Shown here piece by piece: positions 1-24,177 of a stretch of DNA of 64,000 nt (positions are counted from its first letter, which is position 1; every line of letters starts with the position of its first letter). Under the pieces are notes generated by a model. The model was not told the DNA's origin and ran no database searches. It saw only the letters and a list, made by a program, of their open reading frames with translations. Source of the stretch: JBCCXL01 sp039191605 (GTDB taxonomy: Bacteria > Acidobacteriota > Thermoanaerobaculia > Multivoradales > JAHZIX01). The DNA lies in the NCBI GenBank assembly GCA_039191605.1, contig JBCCXL010000002.1:248001-312000 (forward strand), read 5' to 3'. A program made the position numbers and the translations under genes.

Positions 1-1251
1 TTGCAGCGCCACCCCGACAATGCCCTGCTCTCCTTGGACTTCAACGAATTTCAGGTCCTGGCCGTCGCGGCCCTGGCGCCGACGGCGAATCGATACCGGC
101 CGGCGGGCCGCGAGCTCTCGGTAGACGGCATCTCCTATCTGGCGATTCAGGGAGCCCATGATGCCGACGTGCTCCTCTTCTTCGGCAGCCGACAGCTGGA
201 GAGGATTCAGCTGCCGAAGGAGCGCTACGGCTTCAAGGCCTCCATCGTTCTGCACCGCGGCCACCACGCCGGCTTCAATCAAGGCTGGGGATGGCACGAC
301 ATCGAAGGACCGATGCGAGGCATCCTGAATCGAGCACCGCTGCTGGCAGCGCAGGACCAGCGACGAGCGGCGAAGGGCTTCCTCGGCGCCTTCGCGCAGG
401 TCACCCTGCGGGACGATCGACGCTTCCTTCCCGCGTTTCAGAACCCGACCCAACTCGCCCCGTGGCGACCACCGGGAGCGCTTGTCGGGCGCTTCCGGGA
501 CTCCTCCTTTCGCCGCATCGCCGATTTCGAAGAGGACCTCGACCCAACCACCGGAAGCGTCACCGGAATCCTTCTACAAGGCGTCGGCCTCGAGGGATGG
601 CGAGAGCGAGAGCTACCGTCTCGAGGCAGGTCTGGGCTCGATACTCAGGTGGCTCACCTGACCTGGCCCGCTCGAGCCCCGCAGGATCCCGAGGCTCGGT
701 TTTCGATCACCGGCCTGCTCTCGAGCTCCAGCCTTTCGTCGCCTTCTTCTGCCGGCAGCTCTTCGGGTGATGCCCAGGGCGACGAATCCGGCGATCTCCT
801 TCCCGCCGCCACGGCGGTGCTCTCCCTCGACCTGGTCGCCATCCCGGGGGGACTTTCGTCAGCACCGAAATTGGAGCTGGTGAGGGCCGACGGGCACCGC
901 GCCGAGGTCGACCTTCAGGCCCTGCAGCCCCTCTCCCCTCCGCTTCACGCCCGGCGCTCCAAGCTGCCTGCCGAAGGCGCTCTCTTCGGTCGCTCCTGGG
1001 AACCGAGCCCGCAAACCTATCGAATCCCGCTGCGGGATCTCGACTGGTCGACCCCAGAAGCCCCGCTGCAGCGATCCGGTACCGCATCCGATATCGCATC
1101 TGATATCGCGCCCCCCCACCTCAACATCGTCCTGTCAGAAATCCACCTGCTGCTCCCCGCACAGGGAGGCAGCCTGTATGTCGACAACGTCGGACTCGCT
1201 TCGCTGATCCCCTCGACTCAAGACCCTACTTCCTCTGGAGTCTTCCCATGA
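1..1251 (+). CDS. alpha/beta-hydrolase family protein, C-terminal part (5' end outside the window)
   Basis: The frame is open from the first base of the window, so the N-terminal half, including any nucleophile Ser, lies upstream. The visible first 130 residues look like the last third of a lipase or PAF-acetylhydrolase-like alpha/beta-hydrolase: a strand ending IQGAHDADV supplies a candidate catalytic Asp (D54 or D56), and LHRGHHAGFN supplies a candidate catalytic His (H88/H89). A helix rich in KGFLGAF follows. The remaining ~280 residues are a beta-rich C-terminal region I do not recognise, with a Ser-rich stretch near residues 240-258 and a small SDIASDIA repeat near the end. The stop codon overlaps the start of the sulfatase-like gene (ATGA), so the two are probably translationally coupled and act together outside the cytoplasm. 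The hydrolase call is moderate because the nucleophile elbow cannot be seen. Confidence 0.5.
   Translation: MQRHPDNALLSLDFNEFQVLAVAALAPTANRYRPAGRELSVDGISYLAIQGAHDADVLLFFGSRQLERIQLPKERYGFKASIVLHRGHHAGFNQGWGWHDIEGPMRGILNRAPLLAAQDQRRAAKGFLGAFAQVTLRDDRRFLPAFQNPTQLAPWRPPGALVGRFRDSSFRRIADFEEDLDPTTGSVTGILLQGVGLEGWRERELPSRGRSGLDTQVAHLTWPARAPQDPEARFSITGLLSSSSLSSPSSAGSSSGDAQGDESGDLLPAATAVLSLDLVAIPGGLSSAPKLELVRADGHRAEVDLQALQPLSPPLHARRSKLPAEGALFGRSWEPSPQTYRIPLRDLDWSTPEAPLQRSGTASDIASDIAPPHLNIVLSEIHLLLPAQGGSLYVDNVGLASLIPSTQDPTSSGVFP
1084..1107 (+). repeat. 12-bp tandem repeat, two copies, inside the hydrolase gene
   Basis: GCATCCGATATC is followed directly by GCATCTGATATC. The repeat is in frame and encodes the SDIASDIA stretch near the C-terminus. 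It is one of several short tandem duplications in this window. Confidence 0.7.
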
Positions 1252-3722
1252 AATCTCGCGGATCCTTCTCGTCGTTCTCTTCCCCCCAAACCTGTCTCTC
1301 CGCGCTTCTCGCGTTGAGCTTCTCGATCCTCGCCCTGCTGAGCCTCGGCGGCTGCTCCCAGGGCTCCGGCCCCGGATCGGCAGCGGACGTTCCGCTGCGC
1401 CTGGTGGATCAATTCGACGAGTCCTGGCTGCAGGGATCCATCGCCACCCCATCGGCTCCGGAGCCTACCCAGTGGAGCTTCGAGACTCCTGGAGAACAGG
1501 GCAGCCCCGGCGGCGACGGGGCAGATCCGGCGGCCTACGGTTGGCAACCGGGACCCGGTCTAGCTCGAGCTGCGGTGCGCGAGGGTCGACTGGTGGGACG
1601 GTCGTCGGATGACTTCCCGGTGTTTCATATCGAGCGCACCGAGGGCCTACAAAACCAGGACCTGCTGCATCACATCGAGGTCAAGCTGCGGGCCTCTGCC
1701 GGCAACAATCTCTCGATTTCCTTCCGCGTTGCCCCCACCATCGATGTCGCAGCCATCGTCGAGAGCACCAGGGTGCTGCCGATCCAAACCATGACCACCC
1801 CCATCGTCCCCGGAGACGAGACGCGCACCTACGTGCTCACCAGCCAGCGGGATCTCACCTCAGCCAATCTTCGGCATCTGCTGGTGCGCCCGACGGACGC
1901 CGCCGACGCAGAGTTTGAGATCGAATCCCTGCGCATCGTCTTTCGCCGCGAGCACCTGGCACAAATTGAATCTGGAGTCAGCCGCCAGGGCCTTTCCGGC
2001 ATCTTCCACGAGGCCCTGGTCACCCGAACCCCTCAGGTGCTGAAGGTTCCGGTCACGGTTCCCGAGGGGGGGCGCTTCCGAGCCGCCCTGGGTACCGTGG
2101 AAACTTGGCCCGTCACCTTCCGTCTGCGGGTGCTGGACGGCGATGGAGGCTCCAGCGGCGAATCGGACACGGCTCCGACGCTGGAGACCGTCGTCACCGA
2201 GCCCAACCTCTGGAATCGAGCCGAAGCCGATCTCTCCGCCTGGAGCGGTCGCGACGTCACCCTCGAGCTCTCCACCGTCTCCGACGGCGATGGGCGTCTC
2301 GCTTTTTGGGGCTCCCCCGGGGTGCTCCCGCCGCGTTCCCGCGCCGATAGCCAGCCCAACGTCATCGTGATCATCGCCGACACCCTGCGCCGCGATCATC
2401 TCGACGCCTACGGCTACGGCCTCGAAAACGCCCCGGCGATCCGCCGCATGGCGGACGAGGGAGTGCTGTTCGAGAACGCCTTGGTTCAGGGCACCTGGAC
2501 CCAGATCTCCACCCCCTCGATCCTGGCTTCCCTCTATCCCGCCAGCCATCGGGTCTTCGAGATCGGAGACCGCCTGCCCCAGAGCGCCGAAACCCTGGCG
2601 GAAAGCCTGCGGGAGGCGGGCTACTCCACCCTCGGCCTGTCGTCGATGTACTTCGTCGGCCAGTTCTCGAACACTCATCAAGGCTTCGAAGAGTTCCATG
2701 AGCCCAGCTCGCTGCGGCGACGACCGCGCACCAAGTCGGCTCGAGAATACGTCGGCCGCTTGATCCCCTGGATCGAAGAGCACCGCCAGGAGCCCTTCTT
2801 CGCTCTGCTCCACGTCTTCGACCCCCACGCTCCCTATCGTCCCTACAGCCCCTACGACACCCTCTACGGACCCGCGGACGGGGCGCAGCAACAGCAGCAG
2901 CGCATGGACCAGGCGGAATCCTTCATCGAGGATCCGCTGCTGCGTTCCCTGGATATGCCGACCAGCGCAGAGCTAGAGGCCGCCGGGGTCGACCCCGACG
3001 CCTTCATCGAGCAGCGAATCGCCTGGTACGACGGCTCGATCCGCGCCATGGACATGGAGGTTGGACGACTGCTGTCGGCGCTGCGCAACAACGGCCTCGA
3101 TCAAAACACGGTGGTGGCCCTGATCTCCGACCACGGCGATGAATTCTTCGAGCACGGACGCACCAACCACGGCCATAGCGTCTACGGTGAGCTCACCAAC
3201 GTGCCGCTGATCCTGTGGTCGCCGGAGCGGCTCGAGGCCGGCTTGCGCATCGATCCCACGGTGCAGAGCATCGACCTCATGCCCACCCTGCTGGATCTGC
3301 TGCAGGTACCGAAGCCGGAGGGGGCTCAGGGTCGCAGCCTGCTGCCCTTGATCGAGACTGGAGGAGAAGACTCTCGCCCCCGACCGGCCTTCGTAGAAAA
3401 GCCCACCATCACCGGCCTCCTGGGCCCGCCGCCCCGCGAGAATCACGCCTTCGCGGTGGTGCAGGACGGCTGGAAGCTGGTGTATAACCAGGTTCCCCTG
3501 CCGGGGCAGCCGGAGGTGGAGCTCTATCGCCAGCACGCCGATCCGCTGGACCAGGAGGACGTCGCATCCGAACATCCAGAGGTGGTGGAGCGCCTGCGGG
3601 AGACCTTCGAGTCGTGGCGGGCCTCCGCCCTGCGGGAGCAGCTGCCGAGCGATGCTGAAGCTGCCGAGTCGATGAGCAGCGAGGAGCTAGAACGCCTGCG
3701 TAGCCTAGGGTACATCCAGTGA
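1248..3722 (+). CDS. sulfatase-like hydrolase, lipoprotein-anchored
   Basis: This 824-residue protein starts with a hydrophobic signal ending in LSLGGCS, a plausible lipobox, so it is probably lipid-anchored outside the cytoplasmic membrane. Residues ~30-360 form an unassigned beta-rich region. A sulfatase/alkaline-phosphatase fold begins at NVIVIIADT (metal-ligand Asp378) and contains the second metal site SDHGDE (D628-H629) followed by a GHS motif. At the position of the formylglycine motif (C/S-x-P-x-R) the sequence reads S421-T-P-S-I425. The Ser is present but the Arg is replaced by Ile, so classical sulfatase activity is uncertain and the enzyme could be a phosphohydrolase or phosphotransferase of the same superfamily. 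There is a short Gln run near residues 545-549. The ATG overlaps the stop of the upstream hydrolase, and the ADOP permease follows 40 nt downstream on the same strand. Confidence 0.8.
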   Translation: MKSRGSFSSFSSPQTCLSALLALSFSILALLSLGGCSQGSGPGSAADVPLRLVDQFDESWLQGSIATPSAPEPTQWSFETPGEQGSPGGDGADPAAYGWQPGPGLARAAVREGRLVGRSSDDFPVFHIERTEGLQNQDLLHHIEVKLRASAGNNLSISFRVAPTIDVAAIVESTRVLPIQTMTTPIVPGDETRTYVLTSQRDLTSANLRHLLVRPTDAADAEFEIESLRIVFRREHLAQIESGVSRQGLSGIFHEALVTRTPQVLKVPVTVPEGGRFRAALGTVETWPVTFRLRVLDGDGGSSGESDTAPTLETVVTEPNLWNRAEADLSAWSGRDVTLELSTVSDGDGRLAFWGSPGVLPPRSRADSQPNVIVIIADTLRRDHLDAYGYGLENAPAIRRMADEGVLFENALVQGTWTQISTPSILASLYPASHRVFEIGDRLPQSAETLAESLREAGYSTLGLSSMYFVGQFSNTHQGFEEFHEPSSLRRRPRTKSAREYVGRLIPWIEEHRQEPFFALLHVFDPHAPYRPYSPYDTLYGPADGAQQQQQRMDQAESFIEDPLLRSLDMPTSAELEAAGVDPDAFIEQRIAWYDGSIRAMDMEVGRLLSALRNNGLDQNTVVALISDHGDEFFEHGRTNHGHSVYGELTNVPLILWSPERLEAGLRIDPTVQSIDLMPTLLDLLQVPKPEGAQGRSLLPLIETGGEDSRPRPAFVEKPTITGLLGPPPRENHAFAVVQDGWKLVYNQVPLPGQPEVELYRQHADPLDQEDVASEHPEVVERLRETFESWRASALREQLPSDAEAAESMSSEELERLRSLGYIQ

Positions 3723-3762
3723 CTCTCCTCCCCCTTCGTCACCGAGAGCAGGAAGCCTGGTC

Positions 3763-6216
3763 GTGGAATCTCTGATCCGCAACCTCCGCCTCGCCTTCCG
3801 AGGGCTGCGACGGGCCCCCGTCTTCACCGTCGTCGCCATCCTCTGCCTCGGCCTCGGCCTCGGGGCGAATACGGCGATCTTCAGCGCCGTCAACACGATC
3901 CTGCTGCGCAGCCTACCCTTCGCGGACGTCGATCGCATCATGCAGATCGGCAACGTCTACACCCGCGCCGATGGCGGCACCCAGCGGGTTTCCGCTTCTC
4001 CGTTCAACTATCGGGCCTATCAGGAACGCACCGAGATCTACGAGCGCCTGGGGGCCCTACGCGCCCGCAGCTTCGTCATCAGCGGCGCCGACGATGCCGC
4101 CCGGGTCGAAGGAGCGGCGATCACCGGCGGATGGATGCGCACGATGGGGATCCAGGCCCTCGAAGGGCGAATTCTCACCCCAGATGACGAGCGCCCCGGA
4201 GATCCGGGACCCGTCGTCGTCCTCGGCTACGGGCTGTGGCAGCGACGCTTTGGCGGCGAGGCGGGAATCCTCGGACAGGAGCTGAACCTCGATGGTCGAA
4301 ACCACACGGTGGTCGGCATTCTGCCGCCCGGGGTCCAATTTCCCTACCAGGCAGAATTATGGGTTCCCCTCGGCCTCGACCTGACCGACGAACGGCAGCT
4401 CCACCGCCACTACATCGGGGTCTTCGGCCTGCTCAAAGAAGGAGTTTCCCAGCAGCAGGCCCAGGCGGAGATGGACGCCTTGAGCCTCTCCCTGGCGGAC
4501 GAATTCCCCAACACTCATGCCGATTGGGGTGCCGAGCTTCGCTCCTTCCGGGAAGAGCTGCTGCGGGACACGAGGCCTAAGCTACTGGCCCTCCAGGTCG
4601 CCGTCGCCTTCCTGCTGCTCATCGCCTGCGTCAACGTCGCCAACATGTTCCTGGCCCGCTCTCAGGAACAGGTCGGCGAAGTCGCCGTGCGCGCCGCCCT
4701 CGGCGCCAGCCGTCGCCAGCTGATGACTCAGCTGGTTCTCCAGGGCCTGCTCATCGCCTTCGCCGGAGGTGCTCTAGGACTGATCCTGGCCGCCGCCACG
4801 CTGCGCCCGCTGGTGGCCTTGAGCCCGGTGGCGACGATGAATACCTTCTATCAGGACATCGGTATCGACGCCTCGGTGGTGCTCTTCACCCTCGGCTTAT
4901 CGATCTTGGTGGGAGTGCTCTTCAGCCTGGTGCCGGCGCTACGGGCCTCGCGTCCAGATCTGCAGACCGTATTGAAGGATTCCGGCCAGCGCTCCGGGGC
5001 GAGCGTCTCGGGCCGCAGGCTGCTATCGATCTTGGTCACGGTGGAAGTCGCGCTGGCGGTGGTGCTGCTGGCCGGCGCCGCCTTGACGGTGCGCAGCCTG
5101 CGTCAGCTGGAGACTCAGGACCCCGGTTTCAACGCCGAGAACATCCTCACCGTCACCATCGATCTCTCCTCCGAGCGCTACCCCGAACCCTCCCAGCGGG
5201 TGCGCTTCTTCGAAGAGGCGGTGGATCGCCTGGAAGCCCTTCCGGAGGTGGAAGCGGCAGCGGTGACCTCAGCCCTCCCGCTGACCGTCCAGCGCGGCCG
5301 CCGCTCCCTCGCGGCCTTCTCCGTAGAGGACTATCCGCTGGAATCTCCCAGCGAGTTCCTGATCGTCAATCATCGCCTGGTAGGGCCTGGTCTGCTGGAG
5401 ATCCTGGACATCCCCGTCGACAGCGGCCGCAGCTTCGATCTTCGGGATCACGGCGATGCCCCCGGGGCCGCCATCGTCAGCCAGGAGCTGGTGGACCGCT
5501 ACCTCGCCGGCCGGGATGCGGTGGGTCGGCGGGTCAAGCGAGGCTCCATCGAGCGAGAGAGCCCGTGGCTGAACATCGTCGGCGTGGTCGACAACGTGGC
5601 TGACTTTGGCCTCTCCGACTCCCCTTCCGAGTCCGGCCCGACCTGGTACCTGCCCTACACCCAACATCCCTTCAACGCCATGCGTCTGGTGGTCCGCAGC
5701 CGCAGCGCGCCGGCCGATTCCCTGGTTGGCCCGGTACGGGAGGTGATCCGCGAGCTGGACCCCAACCAGCCGGTCTACGGCGTGGAAACTCTGGAGGAAC
5801 GGCTCGCCGGCTCCTACCGACTGCAGCGCTTCTCCAGCCTGCTCTTTGCCGGCTTTGGTTTCCTCGGCCTGGTGCTGGCGGCGGTGGGCCTCTACGGAGT
5901 GCTGTCCTACTCGGTGACCCAGCGCCGCTCGGAGATGGGCATCCGCATCGCCATGGGCGCTACCAGCGGCCAGATTCAGCGACTGGTGCTCCAGCGAGGA
6001 CTCTCGCTGGTGGCCGCTGGCTTGGTGATCGGCCTCGCCGCGGCCCTCTACCTCAACCGATTGATCGAGGGTCTGCTGTTCGGCGTCACCGCTGATGACC
6101 CCTTGATCTACGGCCTCATCATCTCGGTCCTGCTGGCGGTCGGCGCACTGTCCTGCCTGTTACCCGCTCGTCGCGCCTCTCGAACCGACCCGGTGGAAGT
6201 CCTCAGGCCTGAATGA
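3763..6216 (+). CDS. ADOP-type permease (duplicated FtsX/MacB permease without ATPase)
   Basis: The 817-residue membrane protein has two MacB-like halves. The first has an N-terminal transmembrane helix (residues ~22-42, motif LGLGLGANTAIFSAVN), a periplasmic MacB_PCD domain, and an FtsX core from residue ~275 (CVNVANMFLARS, AVRAALGASRRQL). A second transmembrane and periplasmic unit starts at ~420, and a second FtsX core at ~690-810 carries GIRIAMGA and ends PVEVLRPE. This duplicated layout without a fused or adjacent ATPase is the acidobacterial duplicated orphan permease family, which is abundant in Acidobacteriota. Its substrate is not known. It lies next to the 3' end of the NRPS/PKS operon and could take part in export, but it is on the other strand and may belong with the hydrolase genes. 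The start is GTG. Confidence 0.88.
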   Translation: MESLIRNLRLAFRGLRRAPVFTVVAILCLGLGLGANTAIFSAVNTILLRSLPFADVDRIMQIGNVYTRADGGTQRVSASPFNYRAYQERTEIYERLGALRARSFVISGADDAARVEGAAITGGWMRTMGIQALEGRILTPDDERPGDPGPVVVLGYGLWQRRFGGEAGILGQELNLDGRNHTVVGILPPGVQFPYQAELWVPLGLDLTDERQLHRHYIGVFGLLKEGVSQQQAQAEMDALSLSLADEFPNTHADWGAELRSFREELLRDTRPKLLALQVAVAFLLLIACVNVANMFLARSQEQVGEVAVRAALGASRRQLMTQLVLQGLLIAFAGGALGLILAAATLRPLVALSPVATMNTFYQDIGIDASVVLFTLGLSILVGVLFSLVPALRASRPDLQTVLKDSGQRSGASVSGRRLLSILVTVEVALAVVLLAGAALTVRSLRQLETQDPGFNAENILTVTIDLSSERYPEPSQRVRFFEEAVDRLEALPEVEAAAVTSALPLTVQRGRRSLAAFSVEDYPLESPSEFLIVNHRLVGPGLLEILDIPVDSGRSFDLRDHGDAPGAAIVSQELVDRYLAGRDAVGRRVKRGSIERESPWLNIVGVVDNVADFGLSDSPSESGPTWYLPYTQHPFNAMRLVVRSRSAPADSLVGPVREVIRELDPNQPVYGVETLEERLAGSYRLQRFSSLLFAGFGFLGLVLAAVGLYGVLSYSVTQRRSEMGIRIAMGATSGQIQRLVLQRGLSLVAAGLVIGLAAALYLNRLIEGLLFGVTADDPLIYGLIISVLLAVGALSCLLPARRASRTDPVEVLRPE

Positions 6217-6233
6217 TCGGCGGGGGGCGAGCG

Positions 6234-8152
6234 CTAGGTCGCCGCCGTCACGGCGTCCAGCATCGCCTCCTCGACGACCAAGGCCATCTGCGCCAGGCGC
6301 CGCTGCGACATCAGCACCCGCACCGGCAGCTCGACTCCAAAGCGCTTCGCGATGCGAGCCTGGAGCCGCAGCACCAGCACCGAGTGGCCTCCAAGGTCCA
6401 TGAAGTCCTCCAAACGCCCGACTCGGTCCAGCCCCAGCACAGCACACCACACCGCCGCCAGAGCCCGCTCCGCCTCGCCCTCGGGAGGGCCCGAGGAGCG
6501 AGCCGGGGTCACCGAGCTGCCCCACCCTGTCGTCGCCAGCGCTCGGCGATCGATCTTGCCGCTCGACAGCCGAGGCAGCGCCGTCAGCGGCTGCAGTCGA
6601 TCCGGCCGGCTGCGCTCCGGCAGCCGCTGACGAAGAGCCGCAGCCACCTGCCCCGGCGCCGGGTCCACCCCTTCGGGACTCTCGTAGAAGAGCACTAGCC
6701 GGCTGATTCCGTTGCCCTCTTCGAGGGCTAGAGCGGCGCATCGGGAAACCGCTGGATGAAGATGGGCGGCGGCCTCGATCTCTCCCGCCTCCACGCGAAC
6801 CCCCCGCACCTTGAGCTGCTGATCGATGCGCCCCTGGTATCGCAACAGATCATCGTCCCCCAGCAGGCAGCGATCGCCGGTGCGATACGCCCGCAGCCCC
6901 GTCGCAGACCCTACCGCTGCCGGCCCGTCGGCGGACGTGAACCCATCGGCCGACGGCGCCCAGGGACGGAAACTCAGAGCGGTGGCTCGAGGCTGCCCCC
7001 GGTACCCCCGGGCCAGGGTCGGCCCCGCGAGCAGAAGCTCCCCTTCGACGCCGGCGGTGACCGGCTGCAGCTGCTGGTCCACCGGATGAGCCCAGACGCC
7101 ATCGATGGCGCGGCCAATGGGAACCCAGCCCTCCTCCCCGACCCCATCGTCGAGCAGCTCGCCATCGGACTCGGCCTCCGAATCTGCAAGCGCGAAGTGA
7201 GTCGCGTCGATGGTCGCCTCGGTAGGGCCGTAGAGATTGTGAACCCGGGCGCCGCTAGCGTCCGCCAACCCTCTCGCCAGAGACCAGGGCAACGCCTCGC
7301 CGCCGCTGAACAAAGCGCGCAAGGCCCGCCCTCGGGGGAGATGTCCCGACTCCAGAATCGCGCTCCAGAAGGAGGGCACCGCCTGCAGTAGCGTGATCTC
7401 CCGGGCCGCGACCTGCTGCATCAGAGCCACGGGATCTCGAGACGCTTCAGGCCGCGCGGGAACCAGGCGTCCCCCGGCGACCCAGGGAACCCAGACCTCC
7501 CATACCGAGGCGTCGAAAGTCAGGTTGGTGCGCTGCAGCACGGCGTCCGATGAAGAGACCGAGAATTGCTTCAGGAACCACCGCATGTGGTGCATCGCCG
7601 CGCGGTGACTGATCTCGACCCCCTTGGGCTCACCGGTGGAGCCGGAGGTGAACAGCACGTAGGCGAGGGCATCCGGCGGGACTTCCGGAAGCGCTCCCTG
7701 CGGCGGACGCTCCCCCGTCGCTGCGGCAGCTTCGCCTGCGATGCGGTGGATCTCCACCGTGTCGGCCCCCAGTCGCTCCCACCAGGAGACGGGAGACGCC
7801 TGAGTCACCAAATGCCGAACCCCCGCTGCGCGCAGCATCGATCGTAGACGGCGGCCCGGATCCCGGGGATTGAGCGGCAGATAGCAGCCACCGGCGCGCA
7901 GCACGCCGAGCATCGCCAGCGGCAGCCAGCGGCGGCGGCCGTCGAGGGCCAGGGCCACCGGCTCGTCGAGGCGAACGCCGGCGGCCACCAATCGATGAGC
8001 CAGGACGGAGGAAAGATCCCACAGCTGACGGTAGGTGAGCACCGCTGTCGCGGGGTCCCCCCCGGCACTGCGGTCGTCGATGGCGATTCGATCCGGCTGC
8101 GTCGATACGCTACGCCGCACCGCCTCGACCAGGGTCTCGGCGCTCTTCGCCT

Positions 8153-8156
<4 letters not shown>
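6234..8156 (-). CDS. stand-alone NRPS adenylation-carrier protein (A-PCP), predicted Gln
   Basis: The 640-residue protein has one adenylation domain (residues ~10-520) and one peptidyl carrier domain (~555-630) and no condensation domain. Core motifs are intact: A3 FTSGSTGEPKG, A5 NLYGPTEAT, A7 YRTGD, A8 GRIDQQLKVRG and A10 LSSGKIDRR. The carrier motif DLGGHS holds the phosphopantetheine Ser592. Aligning by eye to GrsA gives the specificity code DAWQFGLIDK, which I recall as a glutamine code. I chose the ATG at 8154-8156 because it overlaps the TGA of the preceding C-TE-ended synthetase (ATGA); the frame stays open further upstream only as a shadow of that gene. Since that synthetase ends with C-TE lacking A and PCP, this protein very probably supplies the missing pair for the final module. 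An alternative is a free-standing loading protein for another pathway. Confidence 0.88.
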
Positions 8157-17509
<9,353 letters not shown>

Positions 17510-17511
17510 CG

Positions 17512-24165
<6,654 letters not shown>

Positions 24166-24177
24166 GGGGTGGGTTCC

